A stretch of DNA of 64,000 bases from Citrifermentans bremense (GTDB lineage: Bacteria > Desulfobacterota > Desulfuromonadia > Geobacterales > Geobacteraceae): positions 901,001 through 965,000 of the forward strand of contig NZ_AP023213.1 in assembly GCF_014218275.1 (NCBI RefSeq). Reading direction: 5' to 3'. The translations under genes and the position numbers were made by a program. How positions within the stretch are numbered: position 1 is the stretch's first letter; each line of letters opens with the position of its first letter. Shown piece after piece: positions 25,412-34,684 of this stretch. The notes beneath the pieces were generated by a model. The model was not told the DNA's origin. It did no database searches and saw nothing but the letters and a program-made list of their open reading frames with translations.

Positions 25412-26050
25412 CTACAGCGACATGAGCGTGAAGGGGGGAGACCAGGCACCAGGGCCGGCGCTGCCGATGCAGCGGGCTTTGACGGAGTAGGTCTGCCCTG
25501 GCGTGCGGTCTGGGATGGTGATGTGGGTGCCGTGGGCGAAGGTGCCGAAAGGCTTGTAGTTGTCGGAAACGGTCGGGTCGGAATCGGTGATGTGGAATTC
25601 ATAACTGGCGGCACCCGGCACCGGCTTCGCGCTGGCTATCAGTATCCCCGACAAGGGGCCATGCTTCAAGATAACGGCGGGCGCGGGGAGCGGTTGCGCG
25701 GAGTGAAGCCGCTTGCTCCTGTCCTGGGTGAGCTCGAAGCCGGAGCTCTGCAGAACAGCAACATCTCCGTTGGCAACCAATTCCACATGTTTGGCGACCC
25801 TCCCCAATATGACGCAGACCTCGTCGCGGGTCTTGTCACGGAAGGCGATCTTCAGCATGTCCCTGGTTTGCGACTCGTCCTGCGCTTTTTGCAATTTGTC
25901 GACCCCTTCGGACAGCCGTTGCATATCCATCTCGAATTCTGTCGACCTCTGCTGGAAATGTGGACTGTTGTATATCCCTTCCTTTACCTTGCGCGACAAC
26001 ATGAGAAGTTCGAGGACGTTTCTGGGAAAGGCGGTCTTGAGCTTGGGCAT
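25412..26050 (-). CDS. Hypothetical protein with C-terminal fibronectin-III-like domain
   Basis: Protein of 212 residues with no signal peptide. The first 120 residues are helical and charged (MPKLKTAFPRNVLELLMLSRKVKEG, EMDMQRLSEGVDKLQKAQDESQTRD). The last 80 residues fit a fibronectin type III-like sandwich: ISAKPVPGAASYEFHITDSD, then a PGQTYSVKARCIGSAGPGAWSPPF ending typical of such domains. It was found alone between a decayed gene and a repeat-rich gap. Proteins of this two-part form occur in Geobacter with no known function. Terminator downstream, start at 26050 preceded by GGAGGTAAAGTC. Confidence 0.7.
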   Translation of the reverse strand: MPKLKTAFPRNVLELLMLSRKVKEGIYNSPHFQQRSTEFEMDMQRLSEGVDKLQKAQDESQTRDMLKIAFRDKTRDEVCVILGRVAKHVELVANGDVAVLQSSGFELTQDRSKRLHSAQPLPAPAVILKHGPLSGILIASAKPVPGAASYEFHITDSDPTVSDNYKPFGTFAHGTHITIPDRTPGQTYSVKARCIGSAGPGAWSPPFTLMSL

Positions 26051-26314
26051 AGTGACTTTACCTCCGTAAGGTTTAGTTCGTCCCGGGCAATGTCGACCAG
26101 TCTAGTCCCCACTCTTATCTTTTCAAGTTCCTAATTACACGAAACAGATTAATCTCTTTCCTGCTCTGGTCACATGAATAGCAAAGCGGCGAAGTAACCT
26201 TCCTTTTGGAAAGACCCGTTCGCCAAACAAAAAAACATGTTTGTTTTTTTGCCTGAAGCGCCTGTTTTCTACGGCTGCAACTCCCCGGTATCAAAGCGGA
26301 TTCCGGACGGTCGA
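26051..26314. other. Intergenic region with ACATGT-centred sequence
   Basis: No supported gene. Around 26229-26250 an AAACATGTTT palindrome sits between A and T runs and matches the core of the tandem units at 26315-26377. Confidence 0.5.
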
Positions 26315-26377
26315 AAAAAACATGTCTTACAAAAGAAAAAACATGTCTGACAAAACAAAAAACATGTTTAACAAAAG
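26315..26377 (+). repeat. Three tandem 21-nt units with AAAAAACATGT cores
   Basis: Units at 26315-26335, 26336-26356 and 26357-26377, each AAAAAACATGTNTNACAAAAN. In one frame they read KNMSYKR, KNMSDKT, KNMFNKR. No spacers, so not a CRISPR array. Confidence 0.85.
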
Positions 26378-26696
26378 GCGGGAAATGCCGGCTGGCGCTT
26401 CGCCTCAGTTACCGCCCAGGACGATACGTCTGACGCGTGCAGGGATAAGCATTCGGGAGAAGGGACAGCCTGGAAATCTGAGACGCCGCGACGGAAGCTA
26501 TTGCGGTAGACAAAGGCGGCGGTTCATTTACCGCATGCGCCGCATCCGATAGGGGAGGCAAGCGCGAGGTAGCGGGCGAAATGTCGCCGGAATATAGTGA
26601 AGGCGAGGCAGAGTTGCACGAAAAAAGGCGTCGCCGAAGCGACGCCCGTCATACTGAAGGTAACATGCGGATTAATTTAACATCCAGTTTCCCCGC
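26378..26696. other. Gene-free stretch before the FG-GAP protein gene
   Basis: About 320 bases. The frame running through it from 26241 is Arg-rich and lacks a ribosome binding site. A hairpin AAAGGCGTCGC-(4)-GCGACGCC at about 26625-26646 could be a terminator for the minus-strand gene ending at 26697. Confidence 0.45.
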
Positions 26697-29600
26697 CTAC
26701 ATGAGGACAAAAGCCGCCCGGTAGCCCACGCCATCGGGCATCAGGATCGTTACGCGGTACGCGCCGGCGCTGAGCCCCCGTGTATCAAGGTTGTATATCC
26801 AGGCGTCACCGGCAAAACGGAAATCAAGGCCATTGTCGTTCGCCTGGCCGGCATCGAGGTCGATAGTCGCGAGCGCGACCGACTCTCCGGCCCGCTCGAT
26901 GGCGACGATACGCGGCGGAGCAACGTCCGCGGCGGTAAGCGCTCTGCTGCCGCAAGTAAGCTGGAGGCGCAGCGGCACGGTGCGTCCCTGCCGGTAGGCG
27001 GCTGTCGGCAGAGGAGGGTCCTCGGTAAGGCTCACCAGTTTGGCCAGAGGCGGCAGGAGGCTTGCCTGCGCCGTCACCCGCACGGTCCCCTCCGCCTGAG
27101 CGTTGGCGAGGATGCCGTCCCACGAGGCGGTGTAGGGGATGACACTCCCAACCGGATAGGCAACGGCAATCGGTACGGCAACTTTTCCAGCACCGTCGGT
27201 GGCGCCGTCATACCCTTCGGTAGCGCCGTCCCCGTCGGCGTCGGTCCGGAAGGAGACGAGCTGTTGAGGAACCCCCGCTAGAGGGGTCGCCAGGGTGGCA
27301 GCGAGGATGCCGGTGGCACCGGTTTCGGCGCAGGCGAAGCGGATCTCGCCGCTGGAGAGGGCTGCGCCATCGATGGCATCGCCGATGCCGTTGTGGTCGG
27401 CGTCTTTCTGGTTGGGGTTATAGGCGGTCGGAGCGTTGTCGAAGCTCATGGCGAGGGCATACTCCCCCATAGTCATGACGCTCCCGTTTGTCTTAGCGAA
27501 GTCGAGCAGCGCCAGCCATTTCTCCCAGCGTCCGAGGTCGATTGTGTTGTTCTCCTCGTTGATGTTGCTGGGCGAAGTGGCACAGGGGCCCAGCCGGGGC
27601 AGGTCGTTACAGTAGCGCCCCGACCACTCGGTCTGCTCGATAAGGAACGTGTTGAGCGCGCCCCTGCGGGTGATGCCGTCCAGATACTCAAGAAAGCCCG
27701 CGACATCGGTGCCGACCGGGTCGACTTGGCGGTCTGCGCTGGCGTGGTACATGCCGAACTGGTCAAACGTCTGGTGATGGGAACCCTCCGGAGAAAAGAT
27801 GGGGTTGGTCTCTTCCCAGACAGAAGCGCTGAAAGCAATGTAGCCTAAGTGGGCTACCGCCTGCCGAGCCGGAATGTCGGAAGCGTCGTAGGGGGGAGCA
27901 TAGCTGATGAGCGGGTGGGCGGCTTGACTCCAGTCGATCCTTGCAGAGGTGGGGGTTGCTCCGGACTGGACGATCCAGGGATCTGCGTAGTCGCCGAGGA
28001 GCGTCTCCTTGCCGATGCGCAGGTACTCGAACATCTCCGGAAAGGTGAAACCGGCAGTCTCGACGGCCATCCAGTTGCGGTCTTCCTGGTCCTTCCAGTC
28101 CCCCGTATTGGTCAGGTAGGCATGGTAGGTGCCATGCTGGGCCACCTCCAGGTTTCTGTTAGTGATGCGGGCGTTGATCCAGTTGATCGGGTCGGGGTCG
28201 CCGCTGGTGGCCCACAGCTGTTTCGGGATTACGAAAACCGACACAGGAGTTTCCTTGCCGCCTGCCAGGCCAGCCGGGACGGTGTACCCTGTTGGAGCGG
28301 GGGCATCCCCCTTGCCATTGTAGCTTTCCCCCTTCCGGAGCGCCCATTCAGCGGGGGAAAGGATGGCTGCGTCGAGGAAAGTCTGGACAAACTCGTTCTG
28401 GTAGAGCCGTCCCAGGGAATCGACCCGGATAATGAAGTGGGTGTCGTTTTGCGACCAAATGGCCTTGGCCTGCTGCGCTTTGCCCTGGAGCACCTGGTCA
28501 AGGGGGGCGTCGGGGACACCATCGCCGTCCGTGTCGCGGTTAAAGAGCGGATCGCTCACATCACCCACGCCATCGCCGTCACTGTCAGCCTGGTCGTGGT
28601 TCGCGACGTAGATTGCGTTGTCGATGGTGTCTGGGACGCCATCGTTGTCGTTGTCGTCGTCGGCCACGTCGCCGATTCCGTCGTGATCCGCGTCGAGCTG
28701 GTCGAAGCGGTTCACAAAGCCATCACCATTGATGTCGAGGCGGGGAGCGTTGGAGATGAGCGGGGCATTGTCCCAGCGGTCGATGATGCCGTCGCCGTCA
28801 CTATCCTTTGTGTCCGCGAAGAGGGCAGACAGGCGACCCTCGTTGTTGCCGAACAGAACGTCTGTGGTCGAGTCCTGTTTCGGGTTCAGCTGTCCCACGG
28901 CCAGGCCGCGCACGTTGGTGCCGTCGCCGCCGATGATGCCGACCGAGGCGAAGGTGGGGCGGCCGCTGCTGTCCAAGCCTTCGTTCAGCCACAGATCTAC
29001 TTTGCCTTCCCAGTTGTAGTTGTACCCCGCCTGGTCGCCGCCTGCCACGATGTCCACCAGGCCGTCACCGTTTAGATCGGCGGCGGCGATCGCCGTCTGG
29101 TTCTCGGCCATGTCGCCGTGGAGCTGGGCATAGGCGAAAGGACGAGTGGCGATCCGGTTGTAGCGCACCGGTTGGAAATGGCCCAGGCCGTCGTTGCTGT
29201 AGACATAGAGGTAGGTGGCCAGGTCGGAAACCAGCAGGTCGAGGTCCCCGTCGCCATCGATGTCGGCCAGCGCTAGCCCGTAAGACTGGAAATAGTACTT
29301 GGGAGGGAAGTAGGGGGGCTGCTCAGGGTCGACTGTGTTACGCCGGGGAGCAGAGATGATGGTCGTAGGGGAGCTCCAGGCAGGGACTCCGTTCACGTCG
29401 GTGCCAAGGTTGCGAAACAGCAACACGTCGGCCGTATTACCGGCGCTGTTGGTCTGGTCGCCGCTGATGAGGTCGAGCCGGCCGTCACCGTCTACATCGC
29501 CGGCCACAAGCGCCATGGCGTCGGTACCGGCGTCGCCGATAGTCACCGGGCTCCGGAAGGCGCCGTTGCCGATGCCGAGGTAGAGTTTCACCAGGCTGTC

Positions 29601-29990
29601 GCCAACCGGGTCCAGGCCATTGTCGCCATTGATGGGACAAAGCACCAGATCAGCTATGCCGTCGCCGTTGAAGTCACCGCTGACCAAGCCATAGGCATTG
29701 TGGACGCCAAGGTTCAAGAGCACGGTGCTTGGGGAGGCGTAGGTGCCGTCCCCTGTGCCGGCATAAAGGTGGACATAACCGGAAGTGCTCCCTGAAACGA
29801 TGTCCGGGACGCCGTCGCCGGTGAAGTCGGCGATGGCCAGTCCCCAGGCCCGGGTCTTGTAAGCGCCGGAATCGATCACCGCCACCTGCTTCTGGTCGAA
29901 ACCGGGTTGCAGAGCGGCCAGTCCGGGGCCTGGAAGCAGGAGATAGCCGAAGGCGACGAGGGCAAGGACCAACGTGTACCGTTTTGTCAT
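26697..29990 (-). CDS. Large secreted FG-GAP / calcium-binding / deacetylase-like protein
   Basis: Secreted protein of 1097 residues with signal peptide (MTKRYTLVLALVAFGYLLLPGPGLA). Residues about 40-400 hold FG-GAP/VCBS repeats with calcium loops (IADFTGDGVPDIVSGS, SGDFNGDGIADLVL, ADIDGDGDLDLLVSD). Residues about 400-500 are thrombospondin-3-like loops (DSDGDGIIDRWDNAP, DADHDGIGDVADDDNDNDG). Residues about 510-870 resemble a NodB-type polysaccharide deacetylase barrel, with SVFVIPKQLWAT and the possible metal pair in VAQHGTYHAYL. Another calcium loop and beta-sandwich regions close the protein. It may bind calcium outside the cell and act on surface polysaccharide. The enzymatic reading is tentative. 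It is monocistronic with a promoter at 30055-30082. Confidence 0.8.
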   Translation of the reverse strand: MTKRYTLVLALVAFGYLLLPGPGLAALQPGFDQKQVAVIDSGAYKTRAWGLAIADFTGDGVPDIVSGSTSGYVHLYAGTGDGTYASPSTVLLNLGVHNAYGLVSGDFNGDGIADLVLCPINGDNGLDPVGDSLVKLYLGIGNGAFRSPVTIGDAGTDAMALVAGDVDGDGRLDLISGDQTNSAGNTADVLLFRNLGTDVNGVPAWSSPTTIISAPRRNTVDPEQPPYFPPKYYFQSYGLALADIDGDGDLDLLVSDLATYLYVYSNDGLGHFQPVRYNRIATRPFAYAQLHGDMAENQTAIAAADLNGDGLVDIVAGGDQAGYNYNWEGKVDLWLNEGLDSSGRPTFASVGIIGGDGTNVRGLAVGQLNPKQDSTTDVLFGNNEGRLSALFADTKDSDGDGIIDRWDNAPLISNAPRLDINGDGFVNRFDQLDADHDGIGDVADDDNDNDGVPDTIDNAIYVANHDQADSDGDGVGDVSDPLFNRDTDGDGVPDAPLDQVLQGKAQQAKAIWSQNDTHFIIRVDSLGRLYQNEFVQTFLDAAILSPAEWALRKGESYNGKGDAPAPTGYTVPAGLAGGKETPVSVFVIPKQLWATSGDPDPINWINARITNRNLEVAQHGTYHAYLTNTGDWKDQEDRNWMAVETAGFTFPEMFEYLRIGKETLLGDYADPWIVQSGATPTSARIDWSQAAHPLISYAPPYDASDIPARQAVAHLGYIAFSASVWEETNPIFSPEGSHHQTFDQFGMYHASADRQVDPVGTDVAGFLEYLDGITRRGALNTFLIEQTEWSGRYCNDLPRLGPCATSPSNINEENNTIDLGRWEKWLALLDFAKTNGSVMTMGEYALAMSFDNAPTAYNPNQKDADHNGIGDAIDGAALSSGEIRFACAETGATGILAATLATPLAGVPQQLVSFRTDADGDGATEGYDGATDGAGKVAVPIAVAYPVGSVIPYTASWDGILANAQAEGTVRVTAQASLLPPLAKLVSLTEDPPLPTAAYRQGRTVPLRLQLTCGSRALTAADVAPPRIVAIERAGESVALATIDLDAGQANDNGLDFRFAGDAWIYNLDTRGLSAGAYRVTILMPDGVGYRAAFVLM

Positions 29991-30054
29991 TTCGTTCTCC
30001 TTTACCTGCCAGTATTGCTAGCTCCGATTGGAATCGGTTAGCCAAATCCTTCTC

Positions 30055-30082
30055 ATCTTATTGCAACGGCCCTAAAGGTCAA
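30055..30082 (-). promoter_or_regulatory. Promoter of the FG-GAP protein gene
   Basis: On the minus strand TTGACC, 16 bases, TAAGAT, about 65 bases upstream of the start codon. Confidence 0.6.
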
Positions 30083-30246
30083 AAAAATAGGTTTTTCAGA
30101 AGAATGCGCGGGTAAAAATGACATCAGACTGCAAGCCAATTCCGCACGCCGGTTCGCGGGGGGCAGGGAGGTTTGTTCAGTTTTGTGGCGCTGGGACCTT
30201 GAAGGAAAGGCCTTTGAGGGGGCAAGAGAATAAAGCAGAAAGAGAA

Positions 30247-30271
30247 AAGCCCCGGTGATGAGCCGGGGCTT
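30247..30271 (-). terminator. Terminator of the efflux operon
   Basis: AAGCCCCGG / CCGGGGCTT hairpin directly after the ATPase gene stop, followed on the minus strand by TTTTCTCTTT. Confidence 0.8.
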
Positions 30272-30273
30272 CT

Positions 30274-30954
30274 TTAAAGAACGATCCGGCCGTCGTTGAC
30301 GTGGAAAATTCGGTCGAACCCTTCCACCATCCGATGATCGTGGGTGACGACCATGATCGCTGAATGGTTTTCCACGGCGAGTTTTTTGAGCAGGGACATG
30401 ACGTTTTTCCCGTTCTCGGTGTCCAGCGCCGCAGTCGGTTCATCGGCCAGGATTACTTTAGGCCTGTTCGCCAGCGCGCGGGCTATGGCGACTCGCTGTG
30501 CTTCGCCGCCGGAGAGCCCCGAAGGGTAGTTGTTGAACCGGTGTCCCAAGTTCAGCGAAACGAGGAGCTCCTCGGCGCGCCTTTTCGCTTCCTTCTTGGG
30601 CTGGTGGTTCAGCTCTAGCGCCACCATCACATTTTCCAGGGCGGTTAGAAACGGGATGAGGTTGTGCGCCTGAAAGATGAACCCGAGTTTCTCCCGGCGC
30701 ACACGCTTTAGGTCGAGCCCCGGCTGCCATCCTTCATCGGCGACGGTGACTCCGTCGATGACGACTTTCCCGTGCGTCGGCTCGGTGATCAGGCCGATTG
30801 AGGTGAGGAGCGTGGTCTTCCCCGATCCGGAGGGGCCCAGGATCGCTACCAGCTCGCCGGGCTCGACCCGGAAGCTCGCGTCGGCAATGGCGGTGACGGC
30901 AGTGTTTCCCTTGCCGTAGATCTTGGTCAGTTTTTCCACTTCGACGGCATACAT
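30274..30954 (-). CDS. ABC efflux transporter ATP-binding protein (MacB/DevA-like)
   Basis: Cytoplasmic ATPase of 226 residues. Walker A is GPSGSGKTTLL near residue 39, the Q-loop FQAHNLIPFLT near 94, the signature LSGGEAQRVAIARAL near 143, Walker B VILADEPTAALD near 164 and the H-loop VVTHDHRM near 200. This is the LolD/MacB/DevA subfamily that drives FtsX-type permeases. The start lies five bases from the permease stop. It is the last gene of an operon reading TetR, TolC, HlyD-type adaptor, permease, ATPase. Substrate unknown. Confidence 0.93.
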   Translation of the reverse strand: MYAVEVEKLTKIYGKGNTAVTAIADASFRVEPGELVAILGPSGSGKTTLLTSIGLITEPTHGKVVIDGVTVADEGWQPGLDLKRVRREKLGFIFQAHNLIPFLTALENVMVALELNHQPKKEAKRRAEELLVSLNLGHRFNNYPSGLSGGEAQRVAIARALANRPKVILADEPTAALDTENGKNVMSLLKKLAVENHSAIMVVTHDHRMVEGFDRIFHVNDGRIVL

Positions 30955-30958
30955 GGAT

Positions 30959-32161
30959 TCATCCCCCCAGGGCCACGGCGGGCTCGACCTTGAGCGCCTT
31001 CCTGATCCCTACAAGACTCGATACGGCACAGATCACGACCACGATCAAGAAGAGCAGCTGCAGGTCGAAGGCCTGCAGCACCACGCGCCTGGGGAACCTC
31101 TCATAGGTGAGGAGCATCAGAAGGTAGCCGATCCCATAGGCGAAGAGCCCCATCAGGAGCGACTGCTGAAGGATCATCCCCACGATGACCCGGTTTTGCG
31201 CGCCGATGAGCTTCAGGGTGGCTATGGACTTGATCTTGTCGATGGTCGAGGTGTAGATGATGAGCGAGATGATGACCGAGGAGATGACGAGGAGGATGGC
31301 CCGGAACAGCCCGATCTGCATGCGGGCCTTTTCTATCATCCCCTTGGTGAGGATCCTGGTCTGTTCTTCTGCGGAGATGGCGCGGTAGTGGTTCCAGCGG
31401 CCGATCCGCTCCTGTACTTCCTTAAGATCGGCGCCCGGCGCCAGGCGCGCCACGACGGCGTTCACCGTATGCGTCGATTCCGTGATGCCGGCGATGTTCT
31501 GCTGCAGGCTGGCTGCCTGGGCCGGGGGGAGAGCCTGGATCCCTGCGAGGTTGGCGCTGATCCTGGCGCGGTCGTTGCGGATGGCGTCGTCGTCTTTCTT
31601 GAACTGGATCTCCTGGGCATCGGCAAGGCTCACATACGCCGCCGGGTCGCCTCCGGAAGAGACGACCTTCCCGGTTATCCCCACCACGGTATAATCGTGG
31701 CGCCCCAGTCGGATCTTCTCGCCGATTTCCATCTTCAGCGCCTTCGCGGCCACCATTTCATAATGCTTCTGGCGGATGTTCCGGCCCTCGATGATGCCGG
31801 GCGGGCCCCCAAGGCCGTTCAGCTCGTGGCCGATCAGGAAGAACCGGAAGGGCTTTCCCTGGCGCTCGACCTGGATGGTCTGGAAGGATAGGGGCGACGC
31901 CTCGGCAACGCCGGGCACCCCCTTGATCCGGTACTTAATATCCTCCGGAATGCGCGAGCTCTCGGCAAATGGGCCGTTGGTCCCCTGCTGCACCACCCAG
32001 AGATCCGCCCTGGTTGACTCCTGGATGGCCAGGGCGTCGGCGGAAAGCCCCCGATAGATCCCCCCCATGCTGATCACGACGCCGATGAGCAGCCCGAGCC
32101 CGACGGTGGTCAGGATGAACCGCCCCTGGTGGTAGCGTATGTCGCGAAGCGCCAGGTTCAT
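30959..32161 (-). CDS. FtsX-type ABC transporter permease (DevC/MacB-like)
   Basis: Inner-membrane permease of 400 residues. One N-terminal membrane helix (FILTTVGLGLLIGVVISMGG) is followed by a large periplasmic domain (about residues 35-270) and three C-terminal helices (AILLVISSVIISLIIYTST, LLMGLFAYGIGYLLMLL, LFLIVVVICAVSSLVGI). This is the FtsX layout of DevC and MacB-type exporters. The start at 32161 overlaps the adaptor stop in ATGA fashion. A longer frame reaching 32332 runs antisense-like through the adaptor coding sequence with Arg-rich composition and is rejected. Confidence 0.93.
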   Translation of the reverse strand: MNLALRDIRYHQGRFILTTVGLGLLIGVVISMGGIYRGLSADALAIQESTRADLWVVQQGTNGPFAESSRIPEDIKYRIKGVPGVAEASPLSFQTIQVERQGKPFRFFLIGHELNGLGGPPGIIEGRNIRQKHYEMVAAKALKMEIGEKIRLGRHDYTVVGITGKVVSSGGDPAAYVSLADAQEIQFKKDDDAIRNDRARISANLAGIQALPPAQAASLQQNIAGITESTHTVNAVVARLAPGADLKEVQERIGRWNHYRAISAEEQTRILTKGMIEKARMQIGLFRAILLVISSVIISLIIYTSTIDKIKSIATLKLIGAQNRVIVGMILQQSLLMGLFAYGIGYLLMLLTYERFPRRVVLQAFDLQLLFLIVVVICAVSSLVGIRKALKVEPAVALGG

Positions 32162-33330
32162 CGCGTGCTCCTTACCTTCATCCCCTCGCGGAATTTGCCC
32201 ATCTCCTGCGGCGTCGCCACGACGACCTGGTCCCCCGGGTCGAGGCCGGCGACGATTTCGGTGAAGTTGCCGCGGTCCTCTATCCCCGTGGTCACGGACT
32301 TGAAGGCGAGCTTCCCGTCGGCAACGGTCCACACCCCGCGCTTTTGGCCCCGGGTGACGATGGCAGCGGAGGGGAGGGCCGGTGCGTCTTTTTTCATACC
32401 TGTTGTGATGTAAACCTCGGACTGCTCCCCAAGGCGGAAGTTCTGCAACGGGGGGGTGAATGCCACGTCCACTTCCAATTCCTCGGTTACCCGGTCGCTC
32501 TGCTGTCCCAGGCGGGCTACCTGGCCGGGGAACTCTTCGCCCGGATAGGAGCGAAGGGAAATCGCAGCCTTATTGCCGACGCCGACACCTTTGAGCTGCG
32601 ACTCGTCGACGTTGGCCTTGACCCAGACCTCCGCCGGGTCGGCCATGGTGAAGATCGACACCCCGGCGGTGACCGTGGCCCCTTTTTCCAGATCCCTGGT
32701 GATGATGATGCCGTCCTGCGGGGCGTAAATAAGCGCATCGCCTGCCTTGCTCCGTGCGTAACCAAGAGCGGCATCGGTGGCACGTTGTTCCATCTTCATC
32801 GCTTCTATGGCGGCCTGGCTGCGGGCTACCTCCGCCCGCGCCAGCTGGAACGCGGTGTCGTACTGCTCGGATTCGAGCCTGGAGACCATCTCCTTTGCGG
32901 CCAGGGACCTGAAGCGCTGGGCGTTCGTTTCCGCCAGGGCCAGGTTCGCTTTGGCCTTCTGGAGGTTCGCTTCCTCTGCGGTAAGGCTTGCCGCAGATTT
33001 CTTCAGCCCCGCTTCAGACTGCTGCTGTTGGTGGAGCAGGTCTTCGTTTTCCAGCCGCGCCAAAAGCAGCCCCTTTTTCACCCGGTCACCCTGGTCGGCG
33101 TACAGCTCAGCGATCCTGCCGGTGATCTTGCTGGAAATGCCGACCATCACCTTTGCCTCGACCGTGCCGTTGCCGTACACCTGCGCGACCAGATCGCGCT
33201 TTTGAACGGCTGCGACCTTGACCCGCGGCGGCGCCAGGAGCGTCTTGTTGAGCGCGATGACTGCCGCTGCGAAAACGATGATCCAGACCAGATATTTTTT
33301 CTTTGGCGCCAAGGCCTGCGGCAGGTTCAT
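32158..33330 (-). CDS. Periplasmic adaptor (membrane fusion) protein, HlyD/DevB-like
   Basis: Adaptor of 390 residues joining the inner-membrane ABC pump to the outer-membrane channel. An N-terminal membrane anchor (YLVWIIVFAAAVIALNKTL) is followed by a half-lipoyl segment (VYGNGTVEAKVMVGISSKITGRIAEL), a long coiled-coil hairpin (about residues 95-195, with EAGLKKSAASLTAEEANLQK), the second lipoyl half (DGIIITRDLEKGATVTAG) and beta-barrel domains. It shares ATGA overlap with the permease. ATG preceded by AAGGAGAA. Confidence 0.93.
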   Translation of the reverse strand: MNLPQALAPKKKYLVWIIVFAAAVIALNKTLLAPPRVKVAAVQKRDLVAQVYGNGTVEAKVMVGISSKITGRIAELYADQGDRVKKGLLLARLENEDLLHQQQQSEAGLKKSAASLTAEEANLQKAKANLALAETNAQRFRSLAAKEMVSRLESEQYDTAFQLARAEVARSQAAIEAMKMEQRATDAALGYARSKAGDALIYAPQDGIIITRDLEKGATVTAGVSIFTMADPAEVWVKANVDESQLKGVGVGNKAAISLRSYPGEEFPGQVARLGQQSDRVTEELEVDVAFTPPLQNFRLGEQSEVYITTGMKKDAPALPSAAIVTRGQKRGVWTVADGKLAFKSVTTGIEDRGNFTEIVAGLDPGDQVVVATPQEMGKFREGMKVRSTR

Positions 33331-33356
33331 GTGGCATTCTCCTTAAACTGTTCTTC

Positions 33357-34616
33357 TCATTCTTTGCCGGTGGCCCGGTCTAGTGCGGCCCGCGCAATGT
33401 AGTAGTCGTACCTCGCCTGGATCTGGGCTGTCTCGGCGTCGAGGGCTTGGGATTGAGCGTCGGTCACTTCGATGATGCTGCCTACTCCTTCCTGATAGCG
33501 CCCTTCCGCGAGCCGGCGGTTTTCCTCTGCCGCCTCGACTTCTTTCGCCGTGGAAGCCATGCGCGCCGATGCCTCCTGGCATCCGAGCCAGGCTGATTCG
33601 ACCTCTTTGGCGACCTGCAGCCTGAGGTTGCTGTTCCTCGCCTCCACGGCGTGCATGTTTGCCGTTGCTTCCCGCACCTGTTCGACCGAGGAGAACCCGG
33701 AAAAAAGCGGCACGGTGAGGTTGACTCCCGCTCCCCACACGCCGGCGCCCGGGGGGAAATCCCGGTCTGCATAACCGATGCTCGCAGTGCCGGAGAAGAC
33801 CGGAAGATAACTGCTGTTGGCGGTTTTCAGAGCAGACTGGGCTGCTGATTTCAAGGCTGAAAGCTGCTGCAGTTCGGGGCGGCTGCGCATCGCCTCAAGC
33901 TGCACCTGCTGCCGTTGCGGCAACGGGTAGCCGTCTGCCGGCGGTTCAGCCAATGGGCGGCGTTCCAGGGACTCGGTCCCCATCGCGGCCGCCAGTTCGA
34001 TCCGTGCCAGCTCCCTGTTGTTCGCGGCACGGATCATAGCCGTCCTTGCCGCAAGGAGATTCGCCTCGGCCCTCGTCGCGTCGACCTTCGGCCTGATCCC
34101 CTGCCTGAAGAACTCGAGTGCCTGCCGGTATACCGCCTCCCTTGCCTTCACTGTCTCCGTGGCGGCATTCACTTGCTTCTCTGCAGCCAGCAGCAGGTGA
34201 AAGGCGCTCTTTACTCTCAGGGCCAGGTCATGCCGGGTGACTACAAGGTTCTTGTCCGCCGCCTCGCGGTTGTACCGGGCCGCTTCCACTGCCCCGGCGG
34301 TCCTCCCGAAATCGTAGATGGTCTGCTTCAGATACAGCGCCCCGGTAGTGACTTCCGTGCTCCTGACGCGCTCCAGGGCAGTGAGGTACGACTGCCCCTT
34401 GTTCCAGTCAGCCGCGATGCTGATCTGGGGGTAGTAGCTCGCCAATGCCTGGCCGGTTCTCGCCTCGGCGCTGTTGATGTTTTCCCTGGCTTCGGCCACC
34501 TGAGGGTGGTTTTTCAGCGCCGTCGCCAGCGCTTCATCCAGCGTCAGGCTCTCGGCTGCGTACAGCAGCTGCGCTGGTACAAGAAGTGTGCAGATAACCA
34601 GGATGAGCTGTTTCAT
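33357..34616 (-). CDS. TolC-family outer-membrane efflux protein
   Basis: Outer-membrane channel of 419 residues with signal peptide (MKQLILVICTLLVPAQLLYA). Two TolC repeats are visible: LTLDEALATALKNHPQVAEARENI and the second half beginning near PLPQRQQVQLEAMRSRPELQQL. Long helices and the barrel strands YYPQISIAADWNKGQSY and SYLPVFSGTASIGYAD complete the family pattern. The gene is 27 bases upstream of the adaptor gene and 69 bases downstream of the TetR regulator, in one operon. Confidence 0.93.
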   Translation of the reverse strand: MKQLILVICTLLVPAQLLYAAESLTLDEALATALKNHPQVAEARENINSAEARTGQALASYYPQISIAADWNKGQSYLTALERVRSTEVTTGALYLKQTIYDFGRTAGAVEAARYNREAADKNLVVTRHDLALRVKSAFHLLLAAEKQVNAATETVKAREAVYRQALEFFRQGIRPKVDATRAEANLLAARTAMIRAANNRELARIELAAAMGTESLERRPLAEPPADGYPLPQRQQVQLEAMRSRPELQQLSALKSAAQSALKTANSSYLPVFSGTASIGYADRDFPPGAGVWGAGVNLTVPLFSGFSSVEQVREATANMHAVEARNSNLRLQVAKEVESAWLGCQEASARMASTAKEVEAAEENRRLAEGRYQEGVGSIIEVTDAQSQALDAETAQIQARYDYYIARAALDRATGKE

Positions 34617-34684
34617 GTCCGCCTCGCATTATTCCAAAAGTAAAATGTTATGCGAATATTTGCTCACATTCAGGCCAAAAAAAA

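Noticed and set aside
26315..26377. CRISPR-like array
   Set aside because: The units are tandem without spacers and no cas genes are near.
26241..26552. 103-codon frame over the 21-nt repeats as a protein gene
   Set aside because: TTG start in a T-run without ribosome binding site. Past the repeats the composition is Arg-rich and looks random.
32162..32332. 57-residue N-terminal extension of the FtsX permease
   Set aside because: Arg-rich shadow of the adaptor gene. The ATG at 32161 gives the normal membrane start and ATGA coupling.
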